From RGIG4079 sp045531405 (GTDB lineage Bacteria; Bacteroidota; Bacteroidia; Bacteroidales; Muribaculaceae), in NCBI GenBank assembly GCA_045531405.1, contig JAZSDX010000008.1, forward strand, positions 1 to 64,000: 64,000 bases of DNA. Direction: 5' to 3'. Each line of letters begins with the position of its first letter. Within the stretch, counting starts at the first letter, position 1. Of the stretch, positions 25,646-35,008 are shown in pieces. The position numbers and the translations under genes are program-made. The notes under the pieces were generated by a model. That model made no database searches, was not told the origin of the DNA, and was given only the letters and a program-made list of their open reading frames with translations.

Positions 25646-27481
25646 ATGGAAATGCGTGAACAGTCCTTGGAACAACAGGACCAAATCTTGAATGCTGAAC
25701 AATCTGAAGTTCAAAATGTGAGTGAAGAAGTTGTAGCTGATGCTCAATCTCAAGTAGAACAATCTCAAAATGAAGCACAACCCGAAGTGTCCAAAGAAAC
25801 GCTATTGGAGATGTTGGGTGCGCTTGCCGAAAAACCGGCGGCAGAGATAGGTAAAGAAGAGGTGGCTCGTGTGAAACAGCAATTCTACGCTATCCGTAAA
25901 GTTGAATTAGAACAAGAAAAAGCTGAATTTATTAATAAGGGAAATGAAGAGGCTGCGTTTGCTCCCAAAGCCGATGAACTTGAGGACCGATTTAAGGAAA
26001 TACTTGCAACGATAAAAGAAAAGAAAGCCGTGATGCTTGCAGAGCAAGAAGCAGAACGCCAAAAAAACGCTGAACGCAAAACTCAAATCATAAACGAAAT
26101 TAAATCGTTGGCAGCCGATACCGATAATGTTAATCGCACATTCCCTCGATTTAAAGAATTACAACAAGAGTTTAAGACAGTAGGAGAGGTGCCACCAACA
26201 GTTGCTACTGAGCAATGGAAACAATATCAAGAAGCAGTTGAAGCATTCTATGATCAATTGAAAATCAACAAGGAATTGCGTGATTATGATTTTAGAAAAA
26301 ATCTTGATACAAAACAACTCTTGTGTGAAGAAGCCGAAAAGTTGGCTGAAGAGAATGATGTGGTAGTAGCATTTAAGCGACTTCAAGAACTACACGACAA
26401 GTGGCGTGAAACCGGTCCTGTAGAAAAAGAAATGCGAGAAGATATTTGGACTCGTTTCAAAGATGCTTCAGCTATTGTGAACAAAAAATACCAAGCATTT
26501 TTTGAAGAACGTAAAGCTCGTGAACAAGAGAATGAGAATGCAAAAAACGCAATTTGTGAACGTATTGAGGCTCTTGATTTCGAATCATTGAAGAGCTATG
26601 TGGCATGGGAGGAAATGACTAAAACAATACTTGCTGCTCAAGAGGATTGGAAGAAGCTTGGCTTCGCATCAAAGAAGATGAATAATGCGTTGTTTGCCCG
26701 TTTCCGTGAAACATGCGACAAGTTTTTTGAAATGAAAGCTACTTATTTCAAAAATATAAAAGACGATTTTGCCAATAATCTTGAAAAGAAAATAGCACTT
26801 TGTGAGAGAGCTGAAGCATTGAAAGATAGCACAGATTGGAAAACGACAACTGATGAATTTGTTGCTCTTCAAAAAGAATGGAAAACCATCGGTGCAGTAG
26901 CTAAAAAACATAGTGATGTTGTGTGGAAGCGATTCCTTGCTGCATGTGATTATTTCTTTGAAGAAATGAAAAAGAAAACATCAGGGGCGCGTCAAATCGA
27001 GCAAGCCAATCTAAAACTTAAAAAAGAGATAATCGCAAAACTTGGAGAAATTGCCGAGGATACCCCTCGTGAAGAGGCTGTTAAGCAAGTTAAGGAGTTG
27101 ATGTCTCAATGGCAACAAGTGGGACATGTGCCTTATCGTGATAAAGATAAAGTTTATGAAGCATATCGCGCTAAAGTCGATGAACTATATAAGAAGTTTG
27201 ATATGCGAGGCTCTCAAGCTCGTATGGCAAACTTTGAAGAGAGTGTAAGCGATATGAGTGGTGACGAAAATAAACTATATCGTGAACGCGAACGTTTGAT
27301 GCGTAGTTATGAGCAAAAACGCAATGAATTAAATACCTATGAAAATAATCTTGGGTTCTTTAATTCAAAATCAAAGTCAGGAGATTCAATGCTTCGAGAG
27401 CTTGAGCGCAAAATTCAACGTATTAAAGAAGATATCGCAACTCTTGAACAAAAGATAAAAGTTATAGATAGTCACTTATAA
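25646..27481 (+). CDS. DUF349-repeat protein
   Basis: 611 residues starting at the ATG at 25646 (an upstream TTG would add only two residues). An acidic/Gln-rich N-terminus of about 70 residues is followed by roughly five ~75-residue helical DUF349 units, each with a W-x2-x(I/V)G or similar core (RFKELQQEFKTVGEVP, WKKLGFASKKMN, QKEWKTIGAVAKKHSDVVWK, SQWQQVGHVPYRDKDK), ending in a coiled coil. Cytoplasmic; the role of DUF349 is not well defined. Upstream TAAATTTG at 25567-25574 may be its -7 box. Confidence 0.85.
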   Translation: MEMREQSLEQQDQILNAEQSEVQNVSEEVVADAQSQVEQSQNEAQPEVSKETLLEMLGALAEKPAAEIGKEEVARVKQQFYAIRKVELEQEKAEFINKGNEEAAFAPKADELEDRFKEILATIKEKKAVMLAEQEAERQKNAERKTQIINEIKSLAADTDNVNRTFPRFKELQQEFKTVGEVPPTVATEQWKQYQEAVEAFYDQLKINKELRDYDFRKNLDTKQLLCEEAEKLAEENDVVVAFKRLQELHDKWRETGPVEKEMREDIWTRFKDASAIVNKKYQAFFEERKAREQENENAKNAICERIEALDFESLKSYVAWEEMTKTILAAQEDWKKLGFASKKMNNALFARFRETCDKFFEMKATYFKNIKDDFANNLEKKIALCERAEALKDSTDWKTTTDEFVALQKEWKTIGAVAKKHSDVVWKRFLAACDYFFEEMKKKTSGARQIEQANLKLKKEIIAKLGEIAEDTPREEAVKQVKELMSQWQQVGHVPYRDKDKVYEAYRAKVDELYKKFDMRGSQARMANFEESVSDMSGDENKLYRERERLMRSYEQKRNELNTYENNLGFFNSKSKSGDSMLRELERKIQRIKEDIATLEQKIKVIDSHL

Positions 27482-27500
27482 TAAAAGACGATATCAAGAA

Positions 27501-28889
27501 ATGACAACCGTTGATCAAAAAGGTAAATACGGACGTTATATTTATGGGTTGCTGACTTTTTCCGATTTGGTGTTGGTCAACGTCCTATTTTGGATTGTGA
27601 TGTTGGTGGGTGAAGATTTATCGACATTCAACAACAAGATATTGTGGGTGATGCTAAATGTGTCGTTTGTGCCGGTGATATTGTTTGTGTATAATACACA
27701 TAAGCATCGTGCCATTTATATGGAGCATATGTTTCGCCGTGCGATATTATCAGTTATAATCCATGCGTTGTGTTTTGTGTCATTGGTTACATTTCTAAAT
27801 CAATATCTGCCATTTATCACATATTTTGAACTTTATGCGATGTGCCTTGTGGCGCTTCCATCATGGTGGGTAATAACAAGGCGTATTATAAAACGATATC
27901 GTCGAAAAGGATATAACTTTAGTCGTGTAGTTATTGTTGGGACCAACGCGACAGCATTACGTCTTAGAGAAGAACTGAACTCTGATGCCGGGTTTGGATA
28001 TAGGCTAATGGGTTTCTTTGGGAAATGGCGTCCTGTTGATTTTCCTGGTGACTATAAGGGAGATATTGAAGACCTCGATGCTTATGTAAAAGCACATAGC
28101 ATAGATGAGATATATTTTGCCATGTCGGGCGAAGATGATGAAACGATGAGAAAAGTGATGAAAATCGCTGATGATAATGTGGTGAAATTCTATTATATTC
28201 CTCAAATTAGTAGGTATATTAATCGAGTATTTGAATTGCACAATGTGGGTGCTGTGTCAATTCTCACAACGCGAAGTAATCCGTTGACCAATGTTGTTAA
28301 TAGAATTTTGAAGAGATTATTTGATGTTGTTTTTTCATCTTTGGTATTATTATTCTTGTTTCCCTTTGTTTTTATTCCGGTAGCAATAATAATTAAACTC
28401 ACATCTCCCGGTCCGATATTCTTCAAGCAGATGCGCACCGGATATCGAGGTAGAGATTTCTTATGTTGGAAATTTCGCACAATGCACGTTAATGCCGATA
28501 GCGATAAGGTACAAGCCAAGAAAGATGATCCTCGAAAGACAAAATTTGGTGATTTCTTGCGAAAAACAAGTATAGATGAGTTGCCTCAATTTATCAATGT
28601 GTTAAAAGGTGATATGTCGGTAGTGGGTCCTCGTCCACATATGTTGAAACATACAGTCGATTATAGCAAACTCATTGATAAATACATGGTGCGTCACCTC
28701 ATAAAACCAGGTATTACCGGTTGGGCCCAAGTAAATGGATATAGAGGCTTGACAGAGGCTTTGTGGCAGATGGAGCGTCGCGTAGAATATGATGTGTGGT
28801 ATATTGAGAATTGGACATTTTTGCTTGATCTAAAGATAATAGTGCGCACAGTGCTTAATGCTATTCAAGGAGAGAAAAATGCTTTCTAA
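27501..28889 (+). CDS. undecaprenyl-phosphate sugar phosphotransferase (WcaJ/WbaP type)
   Basis: 462 residues. Four or five N-terminal membrane helices (about 10-125), a Rossmann-like CoA-binding_3 domain (RVVIVGTNATALRLREEL), another helix (DVVFSSLVLLFLFPFVFIP), then the bacterial sugar-transferase catalytic domain: KLTSPGPIFFKQMRTGYRG, CWKFRTMHVNAD, TSIDELPQFINVLKGDMSVV, GPRPHM, VNGYRGLTEALWQMERRVEY. It moves a sugar-1-phosphate from a nucleotide sugar to undecaprenyl phosphate, the first step of exopolysaccharide or O-antigen synthesis. It starts 19 bp after the DUF349 gene. No polysaccharide cluster follows. Confidence 0.9.
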   Translation: MTTVDQKGKYGRYIYGLLTFSDLVLVNVLFWIVMLVGEDLSTFNNKILWVMLNVSFVPVILFVYNTHKHRAIYMEHMFRRAILSVIIHALCFVSLVTFLNQYLPFITYFELYAMCLVALPSWWVITRRIIKRYRRKGYNFSRVVIVGTNATALRLREELNSDAGFGYRLMGFFGKWRPVDFPGDYKGDIEDLDAYVKAHSIDEIYFAMSGEDDETMRKVMKIADDNVVKFYYIPQISRYINRVFELHNVGAVSILTTRSNPLTNVVNRILKRLFDVVFSSLVLLFLFPFVFIPVAIIIKLTSPGPIFFKQMRTGYRGRDFLCWKFRTMHVNADSDKVQAKKDDPRKTKFGDFLRKTSIDELPQFINVLKGDMSVVGPRPHMLKHTVDYSKLIDKYMVRHLIKPGITGWAQVNGYRGLTEALWQMERRVEYDVWYIENWTFLLDLKIIVRTVLNAIQGEKNAF

Positions 28890-29079
28890 ATTGAAATCAG
28901 ATATAAAAATAGGTAACGTGTTAAATAGGAACTTTGGTGCGATATAATGTTCAAAATTAAAAGTCGAATATTTATTGCATAATCTCATATTTGATTAGTT
29001 GTTACTCTTTTGGGCTTTTGCTGTTTATCTCGAAACTGGTTGCACACATTAACTGCGTGTTCTTGTCTCTCTTCACGAT

Positions 29080-29215
29080 GGGCTCAATGCCCCTAAAGAA
29101 CGACGTATTTTATGGGTTTCATGCATTGAGACTATATTTTAATTCTCAGGATATTGAGTTTGTTAATCCTGTAACAGGTCTTAATGTTTATATAACAACG
29201 TCCGATTTATTCTAA
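29080..29215 (+). pseudogene. possible C-terminal stub of an RluA-like pseudouridine synthase
   Basis: The frame ending in TAA at 29213-29215 reads GFHALRLYFNSQDIEF then VNPVTGLNVYI. The HA-L-F ... F-(H/N)PVTG spacing resembles the end of RluA-family pseudouridine synthases (LHAxxLxFxHPxTG). The catalytic part is absent. Motif memory only. Confidence 0.25.
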
Positions 29216-29282
29216 TTGTTAGACCAATAAACTGCCGCCTAATGTTAAGCGGTGTTAAATATTGCAAGTAATGTATAAAAAA

Positions 29283-29312
29283 GGGGGGGTAAATGTTTTA
29301 TAATTACATTTG
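29283..29312 (+). promoter_or_regulatory. G7 tract and -7 box upstream of the VWA lipoprotein gene
   Basis: Seven G at 29283-29289 preceded by A6, 15 nt before TACATTTG (29305-29312). No TTG is present; the G run occupies the -33 position. Such a homopolymer can change length by slippage. Confidence 0.4.
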
Positions 29313-29349
29313 TTCTTAAAATTTATTTACTAATTTAAAAACAAAAAAG

Positions 29350-30549
29350 ATGAAAACATTTAGACTTTTTGGCATTATTATGTTGCTTGTTGTGGGGATG
29401 AATTTTACATCATGTAAAGATGATGAAGACGAAAAGGAAGAAGTAGTAGAAGATGTTAATCCATTGACTGGAATCCCTACAGATGCAGTGGCTGGAGAGG
29501 CTCCGGAAGTAAATGCAGATAATAAGACGTTTGAGATGCCTAAGAGTATTTCTCCAATATCAGTTGACCCAGAGAATGATGGTATCGGACGTTTTAATTT
29601 AGCTGGGATAAATGCAAATGGTGAGTGGTTGGAACTTCATGGGACAAGGGAGGAAAACCAAAATGTTTGGCTGGAAATCAATGGGGTTCAAAAAGGAATC
29701 AAGGTATACAATGGAGACGAGATGGCATCTCGTGCAATCTCAAAAGCAATGGCAGATGTTGTATTTTTGGTTGATAACTCAGGTAGTATGAGCGAAGAGG
29801 CAAACAAAGTTGCTGAAGAAATAATCAGGTGGGCAGGAGTGTTATCTCAAACTATGGATGTTAAATTTGGATGTGTAGGTATAGATCATTATTATATAAA
29901 TGGGGCTTTAAATATTACCGATGTGAATGCATTGTCGGAGTATTTAAATTGCTATAGTGGAACCAGTAGAACCTGCCACTTTGGGGATTATATGGAAAAT
30001 CCGCCTGCTGATAAAGATGAGCTAAGAAATAAAGCAAGTGAATATGATAACGCCGGTGGTGAGTGTGGTGGTATTATGTTGCATTATGCAGATGAGAATT
30101 TCTCATTTAGAGAAGGCGCAAATAGATTTTATGTGTATTTTACAGATGAACCGAATCAACCAGGTGGAGACTCTCGTTGGTCAGTAATGTCGGTAGATAG
30201 TGAATCGGAATATTATAACTGGGGTTCTTCAAAGGGGGTGATTTATACAGTGTATAGTGATTCTTATTCTGATCCGACAAATTGGACCAATTGGTGTTAT
30301 AAAGAAAATCCTCTATTGTTCTCTACTTATACCGGCGGTACAACATTGAGTACAGATGCCTCATTTAATATAAGTTTGGATGAGTTACCTGTTACAGGAG
30401 CTATTACACAATCATTTGTATTTACATTTAATATTACTCCTGATATGAAAATAGGGGAAGAATATGATGTAGTAATTACAATATATTCTCAAGATGGAAC
30501 TATTGCATCTAAATATACTTATGAGAATATTATGTTTGTAAATAATTAA
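29350..30549 (+). CDS. surface-directed VWA-domain lipoprotein
   Basis: 399 residues. The lipoprotein signal ends NFTSC (Cys22) and is followed at once by KDDEDEKEE, which fits the lipoprotein export signal (Lys/Gln plus acidic residues after the Cys) that sends Bacteroidetes lipoproteins to the cell surface. From about residue 135 there is a von Willebrand A domain with the MIDAS motif DNSGSMS (142-148) and later FYVYFTDEPNQPGG. The C-terminal ~60 residues form a beta domain. Cysteines in the middle may form disulphides. Possibly adhesive; no partner genes adjoin. Own terminator at 30585-30616. Confidence 0.8.
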   Translation: MKTFRLFGIIMLLVVGMNFTSCKDDEDEKEEVVEDVNPLTGIPTDAVAGEAPEVNADNKTFEMPKSISPISVDPENDGIGRFNLAGINANGEWLELHGTREENQNVWLEINGVQKGIKVYNGDEMASRAISKAMADVVFLVDNSGSMSEEANKVAEEIIRWAGVLSQTMDVKFGCVGIDHYYINGALNITDVNALSEYLNCYSGTSRTCHFGDYMENPPADKDELRNKASEYDNAGGECGGIMLHYADENFSFREGANRFYVYFTDEPNQPGGDSRWSVMSVDSESEYYNWGSSKGVIYTVYSDSYSDPTNWTNWCYKENPLLFSTYTGGTTLSTDASFNISLDELPVTGAITQSFVFTFNITPDMKIGEEYDVVITIYSQDGTIASKYTYENIMFVNN

Positions 30550-30584
30550 CGTTAGATAAGGGAGCAATATTTCTCTAAAAATAG

Positions 30585-30616
30585 ATCAGCCATTTAGAAT
30601 TAACTAAGTGGCTGAT
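30585..30616. terminator. bidirectional hairpin terminator
   Basis: A stem of 13 positions (30585-30597 with 30604-30616, one mismatch/G-U) and a 6-nt loop, with T6 on the plus side. It separates the convergent VWA and permease genes. Confidence 0.8.
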
Positions 30617-30648
30617 TTTTTGATGTCCGATAAAAATAATTGAGTTGA

Positions 30649-32487
30649 TTAGAACGGAAATATTAGAGGAAGTACAAGTATCATGACAATGCCAAGGATT
30701 AATTGTAATGGGACACCTACTTTAATGTAGTCCATAAATGTATATTGTCCGGCCGGCATTACAAGTGCATTAGGTGGGGTGGAGAATGGAGAGGCAAAGC
30801 AAAGACTTGCGCCAAATGATACTGCAAACATAAATGGAATAGGACTCACACCAAGAGCTATGGCACTTTCAAGTGCAATGGGAGCAAGGAGAACTGCTGT
30901 GGCAGTGTTGCTGATAAACATTGTCATGAGGGAGGTGGTAAAGTAGATTCCGGCCATTAAAGCTAAAGACCCCCAGCTGCCAAGGCTGTTTACAAGTGTT
31001 TCCGACACTAAATGTGATACTCCCGTCTTTTCAAGAGCAAGAGATAGTGGCATCATAGCTCCGATTAACACAACACTTTCCCAATTGATAGTTTTATAAG
31101 CTGATTCCACATTGCGAAAACAACCGGTGAGTATCATTAGAATAGCGGCTGTTATAACAGATATGACGGGAGAAACCGGAATGAAATCAAACACCATAGT
31201 TGCAATCATAGCCAACATGATTATAGCGGCAATAGGCGCTTTATGGTTGAGGGTTACTTTTGAAGCTTCGGCGAGAGGTTGCCCTAATACAATCCAATCG
31301 TTGGTTTCCTTTGACAAGTCGGCAATGTTTTCCCACGCTCCTTGAACGAGTAATACGTCTTCGGGGTGGATTGTTTCGTTGGCGAGATTCCCTCTTAGAT
31401 ATTGAGATTTGCGACGCACACCAACTACATTTACATTATAGTGGTTACTGAAGCCTATGTCGGCAATAGTGCGATTCACAATTCGAGAGGAGGGCATTAA
31501 TACAATTTCAGCTATGCCAATATCATAAAATGCGAGCTCTTTCTGACGGTCATCATCTGATGCGTTTTTGAGTGAATAGTCGTGCATTAATTGAGCAATA
31601 TTCTCTTTTTGCCCCGATAAAAAAATGATGTCATTTTCATTAAGGATTGTATTGGCTGTGGCTGCCTTTTGAGAGATATTACCCAATATCCGACCTTGAC
31701 GAGAGTCGTTTCTCACTTCAAATACTTCTACGTTATAACGACTGCGAAGGTGTAGTTGTCCAATCGTTTTCCCTATTGCATTAGATTGACGAGGGATTAT
31801 GATGCGATGTATATTTGCGTTGAGTTTGTATTCTTCAACTAATTGAGTGAGTGTTTTATTCCCCGACTTAGTGTTTACGGTAGAGTTGTCTTTAGAAAGA
31901 AACCATTTGCTTAATGGAATTAAAAGCAAAGTGCCAATAGAGAGACACACGATGCCGGCAGGAAGAAAAGAGAAGAATGAGAGTCGTTCAAATCCGGCAT
32001 TGGCGAGAGTTTCTTCGATAACAAGGTTAGGGGGAGTCCCAATAAGAGTCATCATTCCGCCCATGCTACTTGCAAATGCCAATGGCATGAGAAATCGTGA
32101 CGTTTTAATCCCGGCACTGTTGGCAATGCTCACAACGATAGGGAGCATAAGAGCCACTGTGCCGGTGTTGCTCACAAATGCTCCAATAACTGAAGTTACA
32201 CCTATAACGAGTAAAAACAATTTTAATTCACTGTTTCCGGCAAGTTTAAGCAATCGGGCTCCAATCATTTTCGCAAGCCCCGTTTGGAATATAGCACCGC
32301 CAACGACAAACAGCCCAATCATCATTATTACGATAGAATTGGAAAATCCTGATAATGACTCTTCGGTAGAGAGAATGCCTGATATTGATAATGTAATGAG
32401 GGCTATAAGTGCCACTACATCGGAACGAATCTTGCCCCATGCAAAAAATGTAGCGGCAAATATGAGTGTGAGAATTGTGATTAACAT
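30649..32487 (-). CDS. SLC13-family permease with two TrkA-C domains
   Basis: 612 residues. Membrane helices fill both halves, with the divalent-anion/SLC13 signatures SNTGTVALMLPIVVSIA, MTLIGTPPNLVIEETL in the first and SNTATAVLLAPIALESA, CFASPFSTPPNALVM in the second. Between them (about 200-390) lie two cytoplasmic RCK_C/TrkA_C domains (HRIIIPRQSNAIGKTIGQLH; EIVLMPSSRIVNRTIADIGF). This is the YfbS/SLC13 design; sodium-coupled uptake of a dicarboxylate, sulfate or similar anion is the family role, substrate unknown. Single gene with its own promoter. Confidence 0.88.
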   Translation of the reverse strand: MLITILTLIFAATFFAWGKIRSDVVALIALITLSISGILSTEESLSGFSNSIVIMMIGLFVVGGAIFQTGLAKMIGARLLKLAGNSELKLFLLVIGVTSVIGAFVSNTGTVALMLPIVVSIANSAGIKTSRFLMPLAFASSMGGMMTLIGTPPNLVIEETLANAGFERLSFFSFLPAGIVCLSIGTLLLIPLSKWFLSKDNSTVNTKSGNKTLTQLVEEYKLNANIHRIIIPRQSNAIGKTIGQLHLRSRYNVEVFEVRNDSRQGRILGNISQKAATANTILNENDIIFLSGQKENIAQLMHDYSLKNASDDDRQKELAFYDIGIAEIVLMPSSRIVNRTIADIGFSNHYNVNVVGVRRKSQYLRGNLANETIHPEDVLLVQGAWENIADLSKETNDWIVLGQPLAEASKVTLNHKAPIAAIIMLAMIATMVFDFIPVSPVISVITAAILMILTGCFRNVESAYKTINWESVVLIGAMMPLSLALEKTGVSHLVSETLVNSLGSWGSLALMAGIYFTTSLMTMFISNTATAVLLAPIALESAIALGVSPIPFMFAVSFGASLCFASPFSTPPNALVMPAGQYTFMDYIKVGVPLQLILGIVMILVLPLIFPF

Positions 32488-32520
32488 ATAAATTTGGAAG
32501 TCGTTTATGTGTTTGTTCTA

Positions 32521-32551
32521 CAAAGATACGCTAAAAATGGGTCAACTCAAA
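32521..32551 (-). promoter_or_regulatory. promoter of the SLC13 permease gene
   Basis: On the minus strand -33 TTTG (32548-32551) and -7 TATCTTTG (32521-32528), spacer 19 nt. Confidence 0.75.
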
Positions 32552-32623
32552 TTGTATTATTGTTTGCTACCTCAGATTAAACAATTTTTATGTAAAAAGT
32601 GTTTTCATTAAAAAGATTATTAT

Positions 32624-32631
32624 TAAATTTG
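32624..32631 (+). promoter_or_regulatory. -7 box of the ferritin gene
   Basis: TAAATTTG, 31 nt before the ferritin ATG. No TTG at the expected -33 position. Confidence 0.45.
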
Positions 32632-32661
32632 TGTTATTACAATCATTAAAAATTAATCATT

Positions 32662-33183
32662 ATGCTAAGCAAAACTATCGAAGCAGCAATCAATGCACAA
32701 ATCAATGCTGAATTATGGTCGGCATATCTTTATCTTTCAATGGCTCATAATTTTGAAGCTGACGGTAAATCGGGTATTGCAAACTGGTTTAAGGTACAAT
32801 TTAAGGAAGAACAAGCACATGCCGAAATTTTTATGAATTATGTGAATTCTCGTGGCGGACGCGTGTTGTTGCAACCCATCGAAGCAGTAGAAACCGAATG
32901 GGCTACTCCTCTCGATGCTTTCAACGCTACACTTGCCCATGAGCAAAAGGTTACATCTTTGATTAACAACCTCTATGCGTTGGCTGAGGCTGAACACGAT
33001 TATGCTACACGTGAAATGCTCAACTGGTTTGTTGCAGAGCAAGTTGAAGAAGAAGATAACGCTCAACAACTTATAGACAAATTCTCTCTTATTGGCAACG
33101 ATGGCATGGGTATCTACATGCTCGACCAAGAGCTTGCTACTCGCACATATACCGTGCCATCTCCATTGGCTACAGCTGAATAA
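32662..33183 (+). CDS. ftnA: ferritin
   Basis: 173 residues, the usual length of bacterial non-heme ferritin. Four-helix bundle with diiron ligands in QINAELWSAYLYLSMA (Glu about 17) and FKEEQAHAEIF (E-E-x-x-H about 50-54), later EQVEEEDNAQQL. It stores iron as ferric mineral after oxidising Fe(II) in a 24-mer shell. Single gene between a -7 box and a terminator shared with the convergent RNase gene. Confidence 0.94.
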   Translation: MLSKTIEAAINAQINAELWSAYLYLSMAHNFEADGKSGIANWFKVQFKEEQAHAEIFMNYVNSRGGRVLLQPIEAVETEWATPLDAFNATLAHEQKVTSLINNLYALAEAEHDYATREMLNWFVAEQVEEEDNAQQLIDKFSLIGNDGMGIYMLDQELATRTYTVPSPLATAE

Positions 33184-33219
33184 TATTGCGATAGAAGTCT
33201 CTCACAAAGAATAATAATA

Positions 33220-33251
33220 AAGGCGATGGGTCGTAGTTGACTCATCGCCTT
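33220..33251. terminator. hairpin terminator between ferritin and RNase genes
   Basis: A 13-bp stem (33220-33232 with 33239-33251, one G-U pair) and a 6-nt loop, then T5 on the plus strand. It lies 31 bp before the stop of the convergent gene. Confidence 0.8.
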
Positions 33252-33281
33252 AAATTTTTGGAGAGGGTGCATAAGACGCAT

Positions 33282-34904
33282 TTAATCCTCTTGATTTCGA
33301 TTCTTGGTTTTTGTTTTAGTCTTGGTTGATGATGATTCCAAGTCTTTTTCTTCCTTTAGGTCAAGTTCATTACCTGCTTTGTCGATAACACGATATTGAA
33401 GATAGGCAAGTGATTGATCGGGGATAATCTTAAATCTAAATCCGAGTTTCAATCGCCAACGATGATAAATCGAGAAGATGCCTTTTTTAAGGTGAGAGTT
33501 TATAAATGGGTGAACATACATTTTGAACCCTTTGACTTTTAGGTCTTTGATGAGATACTCGATTTTTTCGTATAACGTGTCGGTAAATAATAATGAAGGT
33601 TGTACTTCCCCTTTACCAAAGCATGATGGACATGTCTCGGTGGTTATAATATCCATAGCCGGTCGCACTCGTTGACGTGTGATTTGCATTAAACCAAATT
33701 TGCTTAACTGCAAGATGTTGTGTCGGGCACGATCGTTAGCCATCACTTCTTTCATGTGCTCATATAGACGTTGACGGTGCTCGGCCTTATTCATGTCAAT
33801 AAAGTCAATGACGATGATACCTCCAATATCGCGCAATCGTAGTTGTCGTGCGATTTCATCGGCGGCACGCATATTTACATCAAGGGCATTTGATTCTTGG
33901 TCGGAGCCTGCTTTGGTGCGATTGCCGGAGTTTACGTCTATAACAGTGAGTGCTTCGGTATGTTCAATAATAATGTAAGCGCCAGATTTGAATGAGACGA
34001 TTTTTCCAAACGATGACTTGATTTGCTTTGTGATGTTGAAATTATCGAAAATAGGCACCTCATCTTCATATAGCTTCACAATGTCTTTACGCTCGGGAGC
34101 GATGAGGTTTACGTATTTCGAAATTTGAGCAAACGTGTCGGCATCGTTTACATACACGTTTTGAAATGTTGGGCTGAAAATGTCGCGAAGCACTCCTACA
34201 ATGCGACTTTCTTCTTCAAAAAGTAGTGATGGTGCTTCGACTTTTTGTGCTTTTGAAATGGCGTCGTCCCAGCATTTGAGCAAGGTTTTGAGCTCATGGT
34301 TGAGATCGGCGACTCGTTTGCCTTCGGCCGATGTGCGCACAATTACTCCGAAGTTTTTTGGTTTTATGCTACCAATAAGTTGTCGTAGTCGTAATTTTTC
34401 TTCGGTTGATTTTATTTTTTGAGATATTGAAATTTTGTCACAAAATGGAATCAACACTAAGTAACGACCCGTAAAAGTTATTTCGGTAGTGAGGCGTGGG
34501 CCTTTGGTAGAAATGGGTTCTTTTACAATTTGCACTAATAGTTCCGATCCCGGTTGAAGCACATCGGCAATAGATCCATGTTTATCAATGTCGGGAAGGA
34601 GTTTCATTTTAGAAATTGAAGGCACTCGCTTTTTGTTTTCGAGTAGTTGCTTTACAAAAGCATGATAGGAAGAGAAATGGGAACCAAGATCTAAATAATG
34701 AAGGAACGCGTCTTTTTCATGCCCCACATTTACGAAGGAGGCATTTAATCCGGGCATTAGTTTTTTTACTTTTGCCAGATAAATGTCGCCCACGGCATAA
34801 GCTGCATTTCTCGACTCTTTTTGAAGCGATACAAGTCGAGAATCTTCGAGTAAAGCGATTGATACTTCGCTCGGTTGGACATTTACTACAAGTTCACTTT
34901 TCAT
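33282..34904 (-). CDS. rng: ribonuclease E/G family protein
   Basis: 540 residues from the ATG at 34904 (MKSELVVNVQPSEVSIALLE); the longer frame begins with TTG inside a hairpin. An S1 RNA-binding domain (about 30-110, VGDIYLAKVKKLMPGLNASF) precedes the catalytic region with LTVIDVNSGNRTKAGSD and GGIIVIDFIDM (metal-binding Asp), then the Zn-link motif CPSCFGKGE near 425. Lacking the long RNase E scaffold tail, it is RNase G-like: endonucleolytic maturation and decay of rRNA and mRNA. The basic Thr-Lys-rich end is short. Upstream on the same strand are the 29-aa protein and HU. Confidence 0.92.
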   Translation of the reverse strand: MKSELVVNVQPSEVSIALLEDSRLVSLQKESRNAAYAVGDIYLAKVKKLMPGLNASFVNVGHEKDAFLHYLDLGSHFSSYHAFVKQLLENKKRVPSISKMKLLPDIDKHGSIADVLQPGSELLVQIVKEPISTKGPRLTTEITFTGRYLVLIPFCDKISISQKIKSTEEKLRLRQLIGSIKPKNFGVIVRTSAEGKRVADLNHELKTLLKCWDDAISKAQKVEAPSLLFEEESRIVGVLRDIFSPTFQNVYVNDADTFAQISKYVNLIAPERKDIVKLYEDEVPIFDNFNITKQIKSSFGKIVSFKSGAYIIIEHTEALTVIDVNSGNRTKAGSDQESNALDVNMRAADEIARQLRLRDIGGIIVIDFIDMNKAEHRQRLYEHMKEVMANDRARHNILQLSKFGLMQITRQRVRPAMDIITTETCPSCFGKGEVQPSLLFTDTLYEKIEYLIKDLKVKGFKMYVHPFINSHLKKGIFSIYHRWRLKLGFRFKIIPDQSLAYLQYRVIDKAGNELDLKEEKDLESSSTKTKTKTKNRNQED

Positions 34905-34928
34905 TTTGTTAGATTCTAAAAACACAAA

Positions 34929-34967
34929 GAACAAACCATCATGCGTAGTGCCACATCAAGTTTGTTC
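34929..34967 (-). promoter_or_regulatory. hairpin between the 29-aa gene and rng
   Basis: GAACAAAC at 34929-34936 pairs with GTTTGTTC at 34960-34967 around a 23-nt loop, with a T-rich stretch after it on the minus strand. It may be a weak terminator or a control stem in the rng leader. Confidence 0.4.
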
Positions 34968-35008
34968 TTCGTATAGCGTTTTCTAAATACAGAAAGAAAC
35001 GTTCGATA

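Larger units (their letters stand above)
28890..29349. other. intergenic region with a possible gene stub and a G7 tract
   Basis: 460 bp with no intact gene. The right half holds the candidate RluA-like stub (29080-29215), a G7 run at 29283-29289 and a -7-like TACATTTG at 29305-29312 before the VWA lipoprotein gene. The left part (28890-29079) is AT-rich with nothing I can name. Confidence 0.5.

Noticed and set aside
31847..32491. 214-codon plus-strand frame opposite the SLC13 permease
   Set aside because: Antisense shadow of a well-supported membrane protein; low-complexity Ile/Thr/Ala composition, no family.
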